Shown here: positions 45,754-55,350 of the stretch, piece by piece
Layout: the number at the start of each line of letters is the position of its first letter
How positions within the stretch are numbered: position 1 is the stretch's first letter
NCBI GenBank assembly: GCA_025642065.1
Contig: JAODUP010000311.1
Coordinates: 264,001 to 328,000, forward strand
Direction of reading: 5' to 3'
Length of the DNA: 64,000 nt
Source of the DNA: Paralvinella palmiformis
Lineage: Eukaryota > Annelida > Polychaeta > Terebellida > Alvinellidae
Position numbers and translations under genes: made by a program
Notes under the pieces: model-generated
Database searches by the model: none
Told to the model about the DNA's origin: nothing
The model's input: only the letters and a program-made list of their open reading frames with translations

Positions 45754-47738
45754 CTAGATATGACATCATAGTACTGAGCATAGTAATAACATCTAAATGT
45801 TTTATAAGGCTACTCTCATCTTTCAGTGAAATATCTGATCTTGTGCTGATTGACCCTCTCGTAGAAGATCTCTTTGAACAGGATCAAGGTGTTTGGGTAG
45901 ATCTCTGGTATGTATTAATGTATCTAATCCATGAGCTGATGTATATAGCTATATCATTGTCTTCTTGTGTAAATATTTTTAGTGTACAGTTAGTCTATTG
46001 CTCCTGCAGTATGTGCCTGATTGTGGTGATTAGTATGACTGAATTTCCTCTGGATAGTGTCATAATAGCATAACACTAGTGTATGCAGGACATGCACTGA
46101 TAAATGTAATTTTTTCTCCAGTTTTGTGTGCATTTTTGTACCTAAGTATTTTATGAAAGTAAATCTTACTCTGTAAAAATGTCTTGGTTATCAGAAACAG
46201 TCCATGTGAAAACCACTTTTGTGGCTACCAATCTTCCTCACACACCAGTTTTAGGACACTAACTCAGCTGGTAACATATCTGGCAGACTAACAATTTAGG
46301 ATACCAATTTTATTCTTTTTGCATTTTTCAGAAACATAAAAAATTAGTAATTGTAATTTTATATGCCATTTTAATGATAAATAGTATTTATATGTTCTTA
46401 AACAATAAGTATCTTTGAAAATTTTAATTTTATTATTAAAATAGTAATTCAACGTAAATTTTAGTTGCATAAATACAGTAATGTTATATGTATGCATGTG
46501 TGTGAATAGAAGCACATTACAAAAAGAATTGTCTCATATATAAACACCTTAAAATTTCATTTGTGAAAGTTTACATACTGCAATACTCTCCCTGAGTACT
46601 GAACTTCTATTATATTTTTATGCTTTTAAAAGGTTATTAACTTTCTTAACATATTGTCTAATATCTAAGGGGGGCCACTTTATCTGACATCCTGGCCAGT
46701 CTGTTACTGGATTTATATGTGTGCAAAATCAGTGGAAATCTCAATACATGATTTTAACACTTGATAGGTTCAAATCACAATACTATTTTGAACCAGAACA
46801 AATAACAAAATTAATCATAGATCATCTTTATTTCATGTACATGATCATAAAAAGGTGATTTTTACATGACTGCTGTGGGCTTCTTCACTGGTTGTGCAGT
46901 TGGTCACAGACCTCTAACACCTGGGCTTAATCCCTGGCCAGGCTATGTCAGTGACATTTACATTTTACATGATAGCTTTAAATTGTCTGTGACTGATCAT
47001 AACTGTGATTTCTGTGTGGAAGTATCACATTATACATTGCAATACAGGTTATTATTAGCAAAATTTCAAAACCAGGTATTTGTGCAGCTGATTCATATGT
47101 AGTGATAACTCTAAAACCATAATGAATAAGATGTCAGTCTATGACAATGTGTGACTTAATCAGGAATAAGTCTGAATAAGTGTAGACAACTGGCATTTTA
47201 TAGATGATCAACTTCACTCAGATTTTTATAAATGAGCTATTAAGTCATTAGCAATAGATTATTCATGTGTGGGTAATCAAAGCCAATGATTAAAGTGAGG
47301 TTATACACCAAATGAATATGAATGTTGACATCATCAGTCAGTTTATATTAAAGACTATGATGATGAGATGATAGAGATGATGATGATTGATGTTTTACGG
47401 CCACTTTTGTGCACAAGGTAGGCTAAATGGGCCGAGCGACCTCCATAGGTAATGAGGCGAAGTCAAAGATGAAACAACCTTCAGATGTGCCCACGCCGAG
47501 ATTTGAACACGGGTGGTAGTGATCTGTAGTCCAACACGCTACCGCTAGACCACGGAGGCGCCCCCAATGAGATGATAGAGAGATCAGCAGTCAGTTAAAA
47601 GACACCATTATCCTAACCCTGTGAAGTCTGATGCATGTATGATTCAGTTGTCAATAAGTCCCTATAAATATAATCTGACAATATGCCATGTGATCAGAAT
47701 GGTTGTAATATTTAATTTCTATATGTATATATGCATGC

Positions 47739-47784
<46 letters not shown>

Positions 47785-50248
47785 GTGCATGTCAAATTCA
47801 AATACTAATGTAAATATCATTTGTAACACTTTGTATAAATAATCCAATCAACATGGGAATAGTTCTGAATGATAATAGATTAAAGTATATGTCACAACAT
47901 CTGGGATCTATAGCTGCCACAACAATGAGATACTGCCATAATAATTAAAGAAATATTGCAAAGAAATAAATTTATATGCCATTTAATATGTCTTCTTACT
48001 AAGTATTGTTTGACTGTTTTAAAGGTTTGGACATTTGCTGCCCTATTTCCAAGCACATCAGCTTTCAGCAGCCCTTGGCGTTACTAGACTGGCATTATTA
48101 CTGAAACTGATGGTGCCTCCATTGGCCATGGAAGGAATTTCAGAAGAAGTCGTAAAGAGACAGGTGGGAGATGGTACCATTAGAATATAACTCAAGCTAA
48201 TCATGGACATCATTACTAGATAAATAATATATAACCATCGTTATTTTGGTAAATTAATAGACCCATTGCATGATGACGTCAAAAACCAAAACAAACCAGG
48301 CGCGCTTTGCATTGTGGGATTTATGGGAGGTCCGCTGAGTGATAATACTGTGATAATCCCGCCATTTTAACCTTAAACGTCAATGTTCCGGATCTGTTAT
48401 AATCATGCCAAAAACTAACTCCTGCGTTCTGTATTGTCATGCCACTAGTAAGCAATATAAACATTTAAGTTGGCATGTGTTGGCCACGGGATGAAATGCT
48501 GAGAAAGCGTTGGGTAGTTTTAATTCAAAATGACAATCTGCGAGTCAAATTTTTATAATTAGTGTCAGTGTAAGGATTGACTGAAACAGTGAAAGGCGCA
48601 AATAAAGTGTAATTTACCAATATTATTATCCTTCAGATCATAGATAATAATATTAGTAAATAAAGTGCAATTTACCATATTATTATATCCATAAATAATA
48701 AATTAAGAAGACTATTCTTCTTCTTTTCGTTAAATATAATTTTATTGTGATTTAATACGAACACCACATTTTAACAGTCTTTGTTATGTGCAGTGAATAT
48801 TATTGTACTATGGTTTACAATGTTGAATACCACACTTTACTATCATTTTATAAAGTAGCAATGACGGACAATTAGCATATAGTTATAATCTGATTTTCAG
48901 TTTTGGAATACAATTTTTCAACAGTGCCTGCTTTTTCAGTGTTGGAGCAGAGTTAAAACGTTACGCAGAAGTTAGTTTTTGGCATGATTATAACAGATCC
49001 GGAACATTGACGTTTAAGGTTAAAATGGCAGGATTATCACGGTATTATCGCTCAGCTGATCCCCTTTAAATCCCACAATGCAAAGCGTGGCTGGTTTGTT
49101 TTGGTTTTTGACGTCATCATGCTTCAGGCTTATTACATGTTATTTTGTGTCTTTTTATGTATTTATCTGCTTATCTCTGACAATCTTCTTCTGACATCTG
49201 CAGAAACATCTGTTGTGTAACCCAAGACATCTGAGTTCTATTGTAGATGAATACCACTTTATTAATGACAGTATATCACAGATGCAGTGAGTAATAATTT
49301 ATTATTGTTCTGATGATGAACTAGATCAGCTAAATGGATCAAATTAAATGATTTAATATAAATCTCTATGTTACCATATCTTCGATCAACTAAGCTCAAA
49401 ACAGCACTATAATAGCCAGTTGGCTCGCTTAAATATGTTACAAAGATTGTTTTATTTCAATGTTTACAGAACTTTGTTCATGATGAAAGCTTTCCCTGCT
49501 AACATTAGTACTACTGTTATCAATGGGAACTTCTTTGATGACCAGCTACCCAATAAAATGAACACGGTAATGTTATCTTTTAACAGTATTATTCATTAAG
49601 TTATAAGCCTCCAAAATAATCAATTCTATGATTCTATGGATTAATAGGAACTAAAGGATGATAAAAAAATTCAGATTTATTAACTAAAAAGTAGCAACAG
49701 AATTTATTATTTTATTGTATGAATTATTAAGCCCATCTTCAGGATAATTATTTTCAATGTAACATAATTAGAAGTACAATTTTAAGGTGTGTCAATTGAA
49801 TGGTAAGAAATAGTATATTATTTAAATGATGTAAGAACTTGTAGGAATGAATCTTTTTTTGAAAAATTGGTGAATTAAGTGAAAGATGAAACACTTCAGA
49901 CAAAGCCAGGCCGACTACTTACAGTTCAACCACAGAGATACCCATTGAAGCAGCTGAACTATTTGATTCATTTTAGCATGTAAACTAATAGGTCTGGTAT
50001 GATAACTTATGGTCATATACACATCCATCATTATGGATGAAACTTGTAATCTACAAGCTATCTGATGGTGATCAGTTGCTTGTGTTTGTTGTTAACATTG
50101 GAACAACAAGATCTCAGGAGAGATTCACATTGAAGCTTGATTCACATACAGCACAATTCAGCAATCAAGTAGTTATCACCCTGGTGTTGATTTAGGGCAA
50201 TGGTAGTAACTCTGAGTTGTGTTGCAAAATTTCAGGCATCCGTGGCAT

Positions 50249-50289
<41 letters not shown>

Positions 50290-51036
50290 TCATGATTATG
50301 TGCAATGATGTATTGCCTGCGATTCTTCAGGAATGCATCTATCCAAGCCAGCTGCCTCTCTTTTGGTTCCTGGAGTGTTTCTGAATCTAAGTGATATGCA
50401 TCTTTACTGCTATTTTGGTGATATATACTCACTGGGAAAATTAATCAGTCTGATCAACAACTATGGACCAGAAAAAGTAAAAGTCATGATATTTTTCATG
50501 CCAAACTTTGTGGAACAAATATAGGTTTTGTTGTAAATCTGTTTTGTGACAATCAAATAAAAACATGGCCCCAAAAAGTGGCAAGCCTAGGAATAGCATC
50601 AAGTAATGTTTAGGTCTGGATGATGTGGAGTTAAAACAAGTTATAATCATTATAATGGGCACTAAACTGGAGCACCATTTTTTTTAATTAATCAACAAAC
50701 ACTTTCTCAGCATAGGCTTATTATTTTATAACATGTAAAATTACTGTTTCTTTTGTTTGTTTGTGGGCTGGGGGGGGGGGGGGGGGTTTATGAACTATAC
50801 ACAATAAACACTAGAATGTGAAATTTAAATAATGTTCATTTATGTTTTGTATTTTTCAGGCTTGGGCTAAGTCTCAGCAGACACTCATGTCTTGGTTACA
50901 TCCCAATAACAACCACATTATTGTCAATGGCGCCGATCATCACATGATATATCGTCAACCACATACAATCATTGATCCCATTATCCAGTTAATTAAACAA
51001 AGACGAAATAAACAAACAAGTGTACATAATAGATAA
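36721..51036 (+). CDS. Membrane-anchored alpha/beta-hydrolase-fold protein, probable pseudoenzyme (11 exons, 5' end uncertain)
   Basis: Exons 36721-36901, 40322-40390, 42941-43017, 43374-43424, 43559-43632, 44052-44171, 45827-45907, 48025-48163, 49204-49286, 49470-49566 and 50860-51036 join in phase into 382 residues with no internal stop. There is no in-frame Met near the start, so at least one upstream exon is missing (candidate at 31219). Residues 34-48 form one hydrophobic segment, suggesting a signal anchor. The hydrolase fold is shown by VCSYDRAGLGFSE (110-122), FIFVGVELGAMIGRFYAQ (170-187), LVLIDP, and a C-terminal NGADHHMIYRQP where the catalytic His would lie (351/352). The nucleophile elbow reads G-V-E-L-G with Glu176 in place of Ser, and the usual HG oxyanion motif is replaced by DAPTG. 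A non-catalytic role is therefore likely. I do not recognise a named orthologue. Confidence 0.88.
37978..37994. repeat. G17 homopolymer
   Basis: Seventeen G in an intron. A similar run lies at 50770-50786, about 75 bases before the last hydrolase-fold exon. Confidence 0.9.
38153..38235 (-). repeat. TTTAATAAAGCGCC tail-type repeat, copy 1
   Basis: ATAATGTATATTTAGTAAAG, ACTAGCAGGAGCCATTCAAA and GCGCTATACAAA match 39469-39555, and in reverse the tail of the SINE at 28660-28970. Confidence 0.6.
38385..38640 (+). mobile_element. Non-LTR retrotransposon C-terminal fragment
   Basis: Reads LFNSVPVNIRGQTGCPVTSF, KHKLDQYLQSIPDKPKIPGY and RNSITSM, a common C-terminal block of invertebrate LINE proteins, ending in an ACTAACTAACTAAC tail. 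The antisense open frame over it is a shadow. Confidence 0.65.
38921..39122 (+). repeat. Repeat C, unsplit copy
   Basis: Continuous counterpart of the split copy at 33129-33605. The join GTGTTACAAATTTACGATCT shows the empty site. Confidence 0.75.
39469..39555 (-). repeat. TTTAATAAAGCGCC tail-type repeat, copy 2
   Basis: About 85 bases, nearly the same as 38153-38235. A looser relative lies at 39331-39425 (ATAATACTGTTTTATATAGC). Confidence 0.6.
39713..39880 (+). mobile_element. tRNA-derived SINE family 1
   Basis: CTGTGGTCAAATTGGTAG, GTTCGAATCTTGG and the family body; a few bases of the tRNA-like anticodon side are missing. In an intron of the hydrolase-fold gene. Confidence 0.75.
40165..40317 (+). 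mobile_element. LINE 3' tail next to a splice acceptor
   Basis: About 130 bases match 1870-2003, including CTGTACTAGGTGTGCCAC and GGCGCAATAGAAGTTTTGTA, and end in a TAATAAT tail. The exon at 40322 begins about 5 bases later. Confidence 0.72.
40322..40390 (+). CDS. Hydrolase-fold gene exon: first beta strands
   Basis: Codes AQFDIGFGQKLFLRCEGTGSPT, the typical opening strand pair of the fold (L.CEG.GSPTVIL). Its acceptor sits only about 5 bases after a LINE 3' tail. Donor GTAGAT. Confidence 0.88.
41401..41446. repeat. (AC)n(AT)n compound microsatellite
   Basis: About 9 AC units followed by about 13 AT units. The same arrangement recurs at 45704-45751. Confidence 0.9.
42008..42810 (+). mobile_element. 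pogo/Tigger-like element, copy 2
   Basis: Inverted relative to copy 1. The left end TTATACTCGCTTATAAGTCA and the right end ACTTATACGCGAGTATATAT form inverted repeats. The inside carries the same transposase tail (FKAGTWELL..., acidic end) with stops. In a hydrolase-fold gene intron. Confidence 0.65.
42941..43017 (+). CDS. Hydrolase-fold gene exon: oxyanion-loop region
   Basis: Codes VILDAPTGMMSDVWSLVQPELAKITK. The position usually occupied by HG in active family members reads APTG. Acceptor TCTTACAG, donor GTAAAA. Confidence 0.88.
43374..43424 (+). CDS. Hydrolase-fold gene exon: YDRAGLGFSE motif
   Basis: 17 codons, VCSYDRAGLGFSERAPV, a strongly conserved block of alpha/beta-hydrolases. Acceptor TTTTCAG, donor GTGAGT. 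Confidence 0.88.
43559..43632 (+). CDS. Hydrolase-fold gene exon: variable loop
   Basis: Codes 24 polar residues ending in TVE plus two bases of Arg, leading into the helix before the nucleophile elbow. Acceptor TTATAG, donor GTAGGC. Phase checks with both neighbours. Confidence 0.82.
43862..43985 (-). mobile_element. tRNA-like SINE head, antisense
   Basis: The reverse complement reads GGCTGGGTCAGTTAGGGCAC (A-box region) and GTCAGGGTTTGATCCCTCCC (B-box region). In an intron of the hydrolase-fold gene. Confidence 0.55.
44052..44171 (+). CDS. Hydrolase-fold gene exon: nucleophile elbow lacking Ser
   Basis: Codes RMVDDLHRLITYSSQQ then KPFIFVGVELGAMIGRFYAQ. The elbow keeps both glycines but carries Glu176 where Ser is expected. 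Acceptor ATTACAG, donor GTAAGA. Confidence 0.9.
44521..45700 (+). mobile_element. TCAATTCCA MITE-like element, copy 3, interrupted
   Basis: The left half (44521-44740) and the TCAATTCCA-rich right half (45530-45700) are separated by about 790 bases of unrelated sequence with its own direct repeats. In an intron of the hydrolase-fold gene. Confidence 0.65.
44765..45521. mobile_element. Insert with LTR-like direct repeats (TRIM-like, tentative)
   Basis: Direct repeats 44775-44986 and 45374-45521 share CCTAAATAGCAATATC at the start and GGTAACACCACATGTAAGTG at the end. A purine-rich AGGAGAGGAGGGG lies just before the second repeat, like a polypurine tract. The ~390-base middle has no recognised coding sequence. 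Confidence 0.4.
45704..45751. repeat. (AC)n(AT)n compound microsatellite at the end of MITE copy 3
   Basis: AC then AT units about 75 bases before the exon at 45827. Confidence 0.9.
45827..45907 (+). CDS. Hydrolase-fold gene exon: LVLIDP strand
   Basis: Codes SEISDLVLIDPLVEDLFEQ and on to LW. LVLIDP is the expected strand after the elbow helix. Acceptor TTTCAG, donor GTATGT. Confidence 0.88.
47378..47566 (-). mobile_element. tRNA-derived SINE family 1, antisense, with perfect 15-bp target duplication
   Basis: Full-length antisense copy in an intron of the hydrolase-fold gene. ATGAGATGATAGAGA occurs at 47363-47377 and again at 47567-47581, so the insertion is fairly recent. Confidence 0.88.
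47739..47781. repeat. (TA)n microsatellite
   Basis: About 20 TA units in a hydrolase-fold gene intron. Another lies at 50251-50286. Confidence 0.9.
48025..48163 (+). CDS. Hydrolase-fold gene exon: lid region
   Basis: 46 codons beginning FGHLLPYFQAHQLSAALGVTR, a helical cap-like segment with Leu-rich helices. Acceptor TTAAAG, donor GTGGGA. Confidence 0.88.
48256..49135. mobile_element. Foldback DNA transposon with ~170-bp inverted arms and a THAP remnant
   Basis: The arms 48261-48429 and 48960-49130 are near-perfect reverse complements, sharing GCATGATGACGTCAAAAACC, TTTGCATTGTGGGATTTA and TCCGGATCTGTTATAATC. Both arms include the same ATG and first few codons of a THAP-like frame. It lies in an intron of the hydrolase-fold gene. 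Confidence 0.85.
48405..48561 (+). pseudogene. THAP-domain remnant
   Basis: From ATG 48405: MPKTNSCVLYCHATSKQ, then with one frame change WPRDEMLRKRWVVLIQNDNL and a stop. The C-x3-C start, the conserved WP-type block and RxxW spacing fit the N-terminal THAP DNA-binding domain of P/THAP9-type transposases. The later C-x2-H is absent. Confidence 0.6.
49204..49286 (+). CDS. Hydrolase-fold gene exon: cap helices
   Basis: 27 codons, KHLLCNPRHLSSIVDEYHF and on, ending in two bases of Gln. Acceptor CTGCAG, donor GTGAGT. Confidence 0.87.
49470..49566 (+). CDS. Hydrolase-fold gene exon: probable acid-residue strand
   Basis: Codes QTLFMMKAFPANISTTVING then NFFDDQ. Asp315/Asp316 lie where a catalytic acid is often found. 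Acceptor TTTACAG, donor GTAATG. Confidence 0.87.
50860..51036 (+). CDS. Hydrolase-fold gene last exon with His motif and stop
   Basis: 58 codons and TAA: AWAKSQQTLMSWL, NGADHHMIYRQP (His351/His352 at the catalytic-His position) and a basic tail. An AATAAA lies a few bases after the stop at about 51041. Confidence 0.9.
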   Translation, partial: AWAKSQQTLMSWLHPNNNHIIVNGADHHMIYRQPHTIIDPIIQLIKQRRNKQTSVHNR

Positions 51037-51059
51037 GTAATAAATATTTATAATGTGAG

Positions 51060-52750
51060 TATGTTATCTGTATGTGTGTGCGTGCATGTGTGTGAAGTTA
51101 TAAATTATTCTTGAGTTTATCCACAGATATACACACCAGTTTTGATTGTAGTCAATTAAATTTAGCATTTACATTATTTTTCTTAACAGGCATACTAAGT
51201 GAATAATAAAATAGATGGGCTACGTGATAATAATAATAATGAATTAAATTTATTCCTGCCAAAAGTGTTATGTCTGATCAGCAATATGGCATGTTATTAT
51301 TACTTTATATTTCTATCTTGAATGTTTGATGTGGCTGATACCTTGAGGGGTTACTTGGTACCTCCTGAATGTGTATCCAACTGTAGATAAAAGCAGATTA
51401 AGCAATGTTCAAAACAACTACATCAATTAGTCACCATCAGAACAGTAGAATAAAGAATACAGACGTGGCTAAGAATGATCCCACGGCATGTTCATGTAGC
51501 ACCAAAAGAAGATGAAATGACAGTGGCAAGACACATAGTAAAGTTTGTTTTGGGTCTCCGGAACAAGATTTTCATCTTCTGGAGAGAAGGCAATGCTCCA
51601 GAATTTTAACCAGTATAGAGATGTGATACCTCTATAATGAGATGGCTAGAGACGTTACTCTTTTCTAGGAGGCTGGTATTATTAATCCAGTCTGGAGTAC
51701 TATTATGATTTGATAATGTCACTTCCCATTTTCAGTTCACAGTCCTGCTGTGTCTGCAACCAATTTTGTTAAAAATCTTTATCCTTGTCCCTGCTTTTCT
51801 GTAAGATGATATGCTGGATGTTGCCATTATGGACACAAAATGCCCCATAGATGAACTGATTGGCCAATGCCAGATTGTGGTCGTATGAGATGTTAAGCAG
51901 CCACTGGTTAAAGACTCAATAACTGTGTTTAGATGCTGACCATGTATCATTATCTAATGGCCATTATCTAATGGCGAATGAATGCAATGTGTCAGTTTCA
52001 CAACAATAGGTGTTTACAAAAGGTTGTACCTCTATAGGTAGGTATCAACATCTCTGAGTTGTTTACTGACTGGTAATATTCCTGTATGAGCAAGCTTTAG
52101 ATAATCTCATTGCTGCTAAGTGAATTCATCATCAAGTAATGGAATTATCCATTTCCCAGGTCAATTGTGATCGTTCCAGGTGGTGAAGAGATAACTATAT
52201 TACATCCATCCATGAAGGAAAAAAATTAATGATGTTTAATGCCACAACAACTTTGGCTATGCATGCACATATTTTAACACATTTAAAAATGGTAATTAAA
52301 TATTACAAGAAGTCTTATCAATTGTAGTCCGGTGTAAATATAAACAAACGATCTGTTCTCTTGATGTTCTCCCATCATATGATAATAAGGCTGTTACAGT
52401 AGTTGATACCATGGAGTAGGATGAGATGTTTACACCAAGAACTGTAGCATCGTATTCATTGAACCAATTACTAAAAATAGATTTTATCAGACAATAGTTA
52501 ACTAAACATATCAAGAACACGTTGCTAAGGACTCGCTGATAGTACTTATATACGATATATATTTCTGGAATTCAAAAAGTTGAAGATGATATGTTTTATG
52601 ACAAAGTAGTTCACTGCTGTAGAAAGTTTACTTCTTCTCACAGTAATTACTATAAAACAACAAAGCCATGATTAAACAGTAATAAGTTCATCATCCCCTG
52701 CACCTTAAACTCAATTGAACTCCAGTTAAACTAGTAAGTGTTTAAATACA
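51060..52750. other. Intergenic after the hydrolase-fold gene, nothing recognised
   Basis: AT-rich sequence without repeat partners or coding pattern that I could see. Confidence 0.45.
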
Positions 52751-52754
52751 AAAA

Positions 52755-53215
52755 TCAGACTATATACATCACTGGTTCGACCCCACTCCGAATATAATAA
52801 TGCAGCCTGGGGGTCTCTCTACAACAAAGACATCACCCTACTTAGGAATTTACAAAGACGTGCCACTAAGTTAGTTCCGGGCCTGCATGATGGGGAGTAC
52901 GAGGATTTGGGCCGAAACGATTGAAGCTACCAAGCTTTCACTACCGTAGGACAAGAGGCGATAGAGCTGTACAAACATACACATGGCATGTATCATATAG
53001 ACGCAAAGTTCATCAAATTAGATCAGTCACAAACATGAGGACATTCATTTAAAATAGTCAAAGAACGCGTAAACAAAGGGTACGACAAAAGTTCCTCACC
53101 ATAAGAGCAACTAATACATGGAATCAACTCCCATCTGAGGTTGTAACTGCCCCAAGTCTAAACGTCTTTAAAACAAGGTTATATAAAGCCTGGAGTTGAT
53201 GGAAATATAGTCAAC
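52755..53215 (+). mobile_element. CR1/jockey-like LINE C-terminal fragment
   Basis: Reads SLVRPHSEYNNAAWG, LQRRATKLVPGL, then RGHSF.IVK and a WNSLP-like block in shifted frames, ending in a short linker. Stops and shifts show it is dead. Confidence 0.68.
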
Positions 53216-53219
53216 AACT

Positions 53220-54780
53220 GGTAAACGTATTCTGCCAATATGACAGTGAGACCTTTGGTAGGTCACTATCTGCTAACAGGTTAAAAGCCTAAACTATACG
53301 CAGAAGAGGATAAGTAATTAAGTATCGGATAGCTTTTTTTTTTCTTTGGCCTGAGGACATTTAAGCTAAATTCATCACAGAGATGATAACCAGTACATGT
53401 CCTATGATATGGTGTTAGATGACTCAGCCAAATTATGGCGGGCTCCCACCCCCCACCCTCTTTACAGGTGCATGGACAATGAACGAAATGGATCATATCT
53501 GAAGTGTAAGCATACTTGATGTGAAATGAAGAGTTGGGGTATATGCTATATCAGTATATATGTACCGTATGATTGATGGTTTCTAAATCAACTCGGCTGT
53601 GTTCTTGAGTCCATATTTATTTTCTGTTGTTGTATGGATGGATGGATGTGCACAAGGTAGGCTAAATGGGCGGTGTTGTTGTATGGAAACAATCAGCGAT
53701 GTAAAATGTGATTCCCTTGGGATCTGTATGATCCACATAATGGCATAATGATATCAGGTCGAGAGGTCGTAACTTCATTCTTCAATAAATTATTTTCCAC
53801 TAGATCTAGATAGCTGCTATGTCTAATTTGTTTTCAGTATTCCTGAATAAGGCTACGGACCGGGTCACATGTTTAATATTTTTTGCACTACGACTATTAG
53901 CCTGCCCCCATATTACCTAGACGGAGCGCCATTGTATCTGCTGCTGTCTTTCCACTGGCCCCCAATAACTCCGTAATTCGCTTCGAGTGTAAAAAGGGGA
54001 CTGTTTTCGAAACGTTATGATGGGAAGTGATACATTATGAAGTGATCAGAAACCAAGGATTGGTTCATTCTAAACCTGAAATCGGCATTGGAACGGTCAA
54101 ACTTATTTGCATGTACGAGTTCTAATACCTTGTTGCAGCGTACTGCACAATTATATATCTTTCTAGTACTCCATTTTTTTTCCATATGACATGGCATAAT
54201 TAATGTTTAAGCGTGGTGACGACAATATCCAACTAAATTGAAACAAATATAACATAAAAGGACTGCCGCCAGTAGTGCTATGTAGACGTAGCTGTCACGT
54301 GATTTAAATTGATGCGCCAATCTCTGAATCTGGGTTAGATCTATTTGTATTCATGAGCTAATTGTTATAAAACATTAAACCTTATGCCCCCGGTAGTATT
54401 CTGTACGTATATTTAATTGTTAATTCAAAGTTTTTGCATAGTCTGGAAAATATCCTGGATAGATGAATGATTGTAATCTAGTGATATCATGATTTATTAA
54501 AATTTGTCAATGATTAGTTCACAAAACTTCAAAAGTCGTTCATTATCACGTAAACTCAGGGCACATAAAATGAGAAATACAGTGACGGAGGTAGAAAACA
54601 CCTTAATAATTAATTGATATGAACAGTGTATATTTCACTTGTTTGGCAATTCTAATTCAGGCATGAACATACACTTATTTGCCACTCTTCGGTTATCCAC
54701 TATATATTTGACACAGTATGAGTAAACCACATGTTCGTGACAACTGATTGTTCCTTGCACCAGCGAGGAAAGACCCCCAT
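53220..54780. other. Intergenic upstream of DGKQ
   Basis: Only a short SINE family 1 scrap (TGTGCACAAGGTAGGCTAAA near 53648). Distal promoter elements may be here but none can be named. Confidence 0.4.
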
Positions 54781-55350
54781 TACATCACAACATAGCTAAT
54801 GTTGCAGCCTCCCGTCAGGCGGCGCTGTGGTCGGGTTGCAGACCTGCGCCTTGACATCGACTGGAGAGATAGAGGGAGCGAGATATTTGTCGTAGCAAAA
54901 TGCACTAAATTTGGCGCTACTGAGCCCGCTTCGGACTACGAATTGTGCCCGGACGTCGACATCAGGCTTTAATCGTCGTATACGGAGTAGAAGAGAGCTG
55001 CTTGACGATCGTCTGTGGATAGTTTTTCGGTGATTAAGCGCGGTGGGGTGTGCGGCTGGGCCGAGCCTAAAGCGAGGCCAACATGGCAGCCCTCTCCAAC
55101 TCCGACGAATACTGCCCACCAGAATCCGACGTTTTCGAGCACGGACATGGGCACTTCTTCACGAAAAAGACGTTCCACAAACCGACGTACTGTCACCATT
55201 GTACGGATATGTTGTGGGGCCTGATAGGCCAGGGATACGTCTGCGAAGGTAGGTTTCTCTTCGACATTGCCCTGCACTGTCTCTGTACATGCAGAGCGAC
55301 TATAAGGCGGCCATTTGGCGCCTCGTACATCACGTAACCGCTAGGCGGCG
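54780..55350 (+). promoter_or_regulatory. CpG-rich promoter / first-exon region of DGKQ
   Basis: Locally GC- and CpG-rich compared with its AT-rich surroundings, ending shortly after exon 1, as expected for a CpG-type promoter and 5'UTR. No TATA box or start site can be fixed. Long antisense open frames here are products of the base composition. Confidence 0.55.
55083..55248 (+). CDS. DGKQ: DGKQ exon 1: start and first half of C1a
   Basis: 55 codons plus one base: a short acidic leader then HFFTKKTFHKPTYCHHC and LWGLIGQGYVCE. The donor GTAGGT begins at 55249. Confidence 0.92.

Noticed and set aside
47738..47782. CRISPR-like or satellite array
   Set aside because: Only a dinucleotide microsatellite. 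No direct repeats with unique spacers occur anywhere in the window.
54796..55277. Two long antisense open frames over the DGKQ first exon
   Set aside because: They exist because the region is GC-rich. The sense strand encodes a clear C1 domain in a spliced frame, and the antisense frames have no recognisable pattern.
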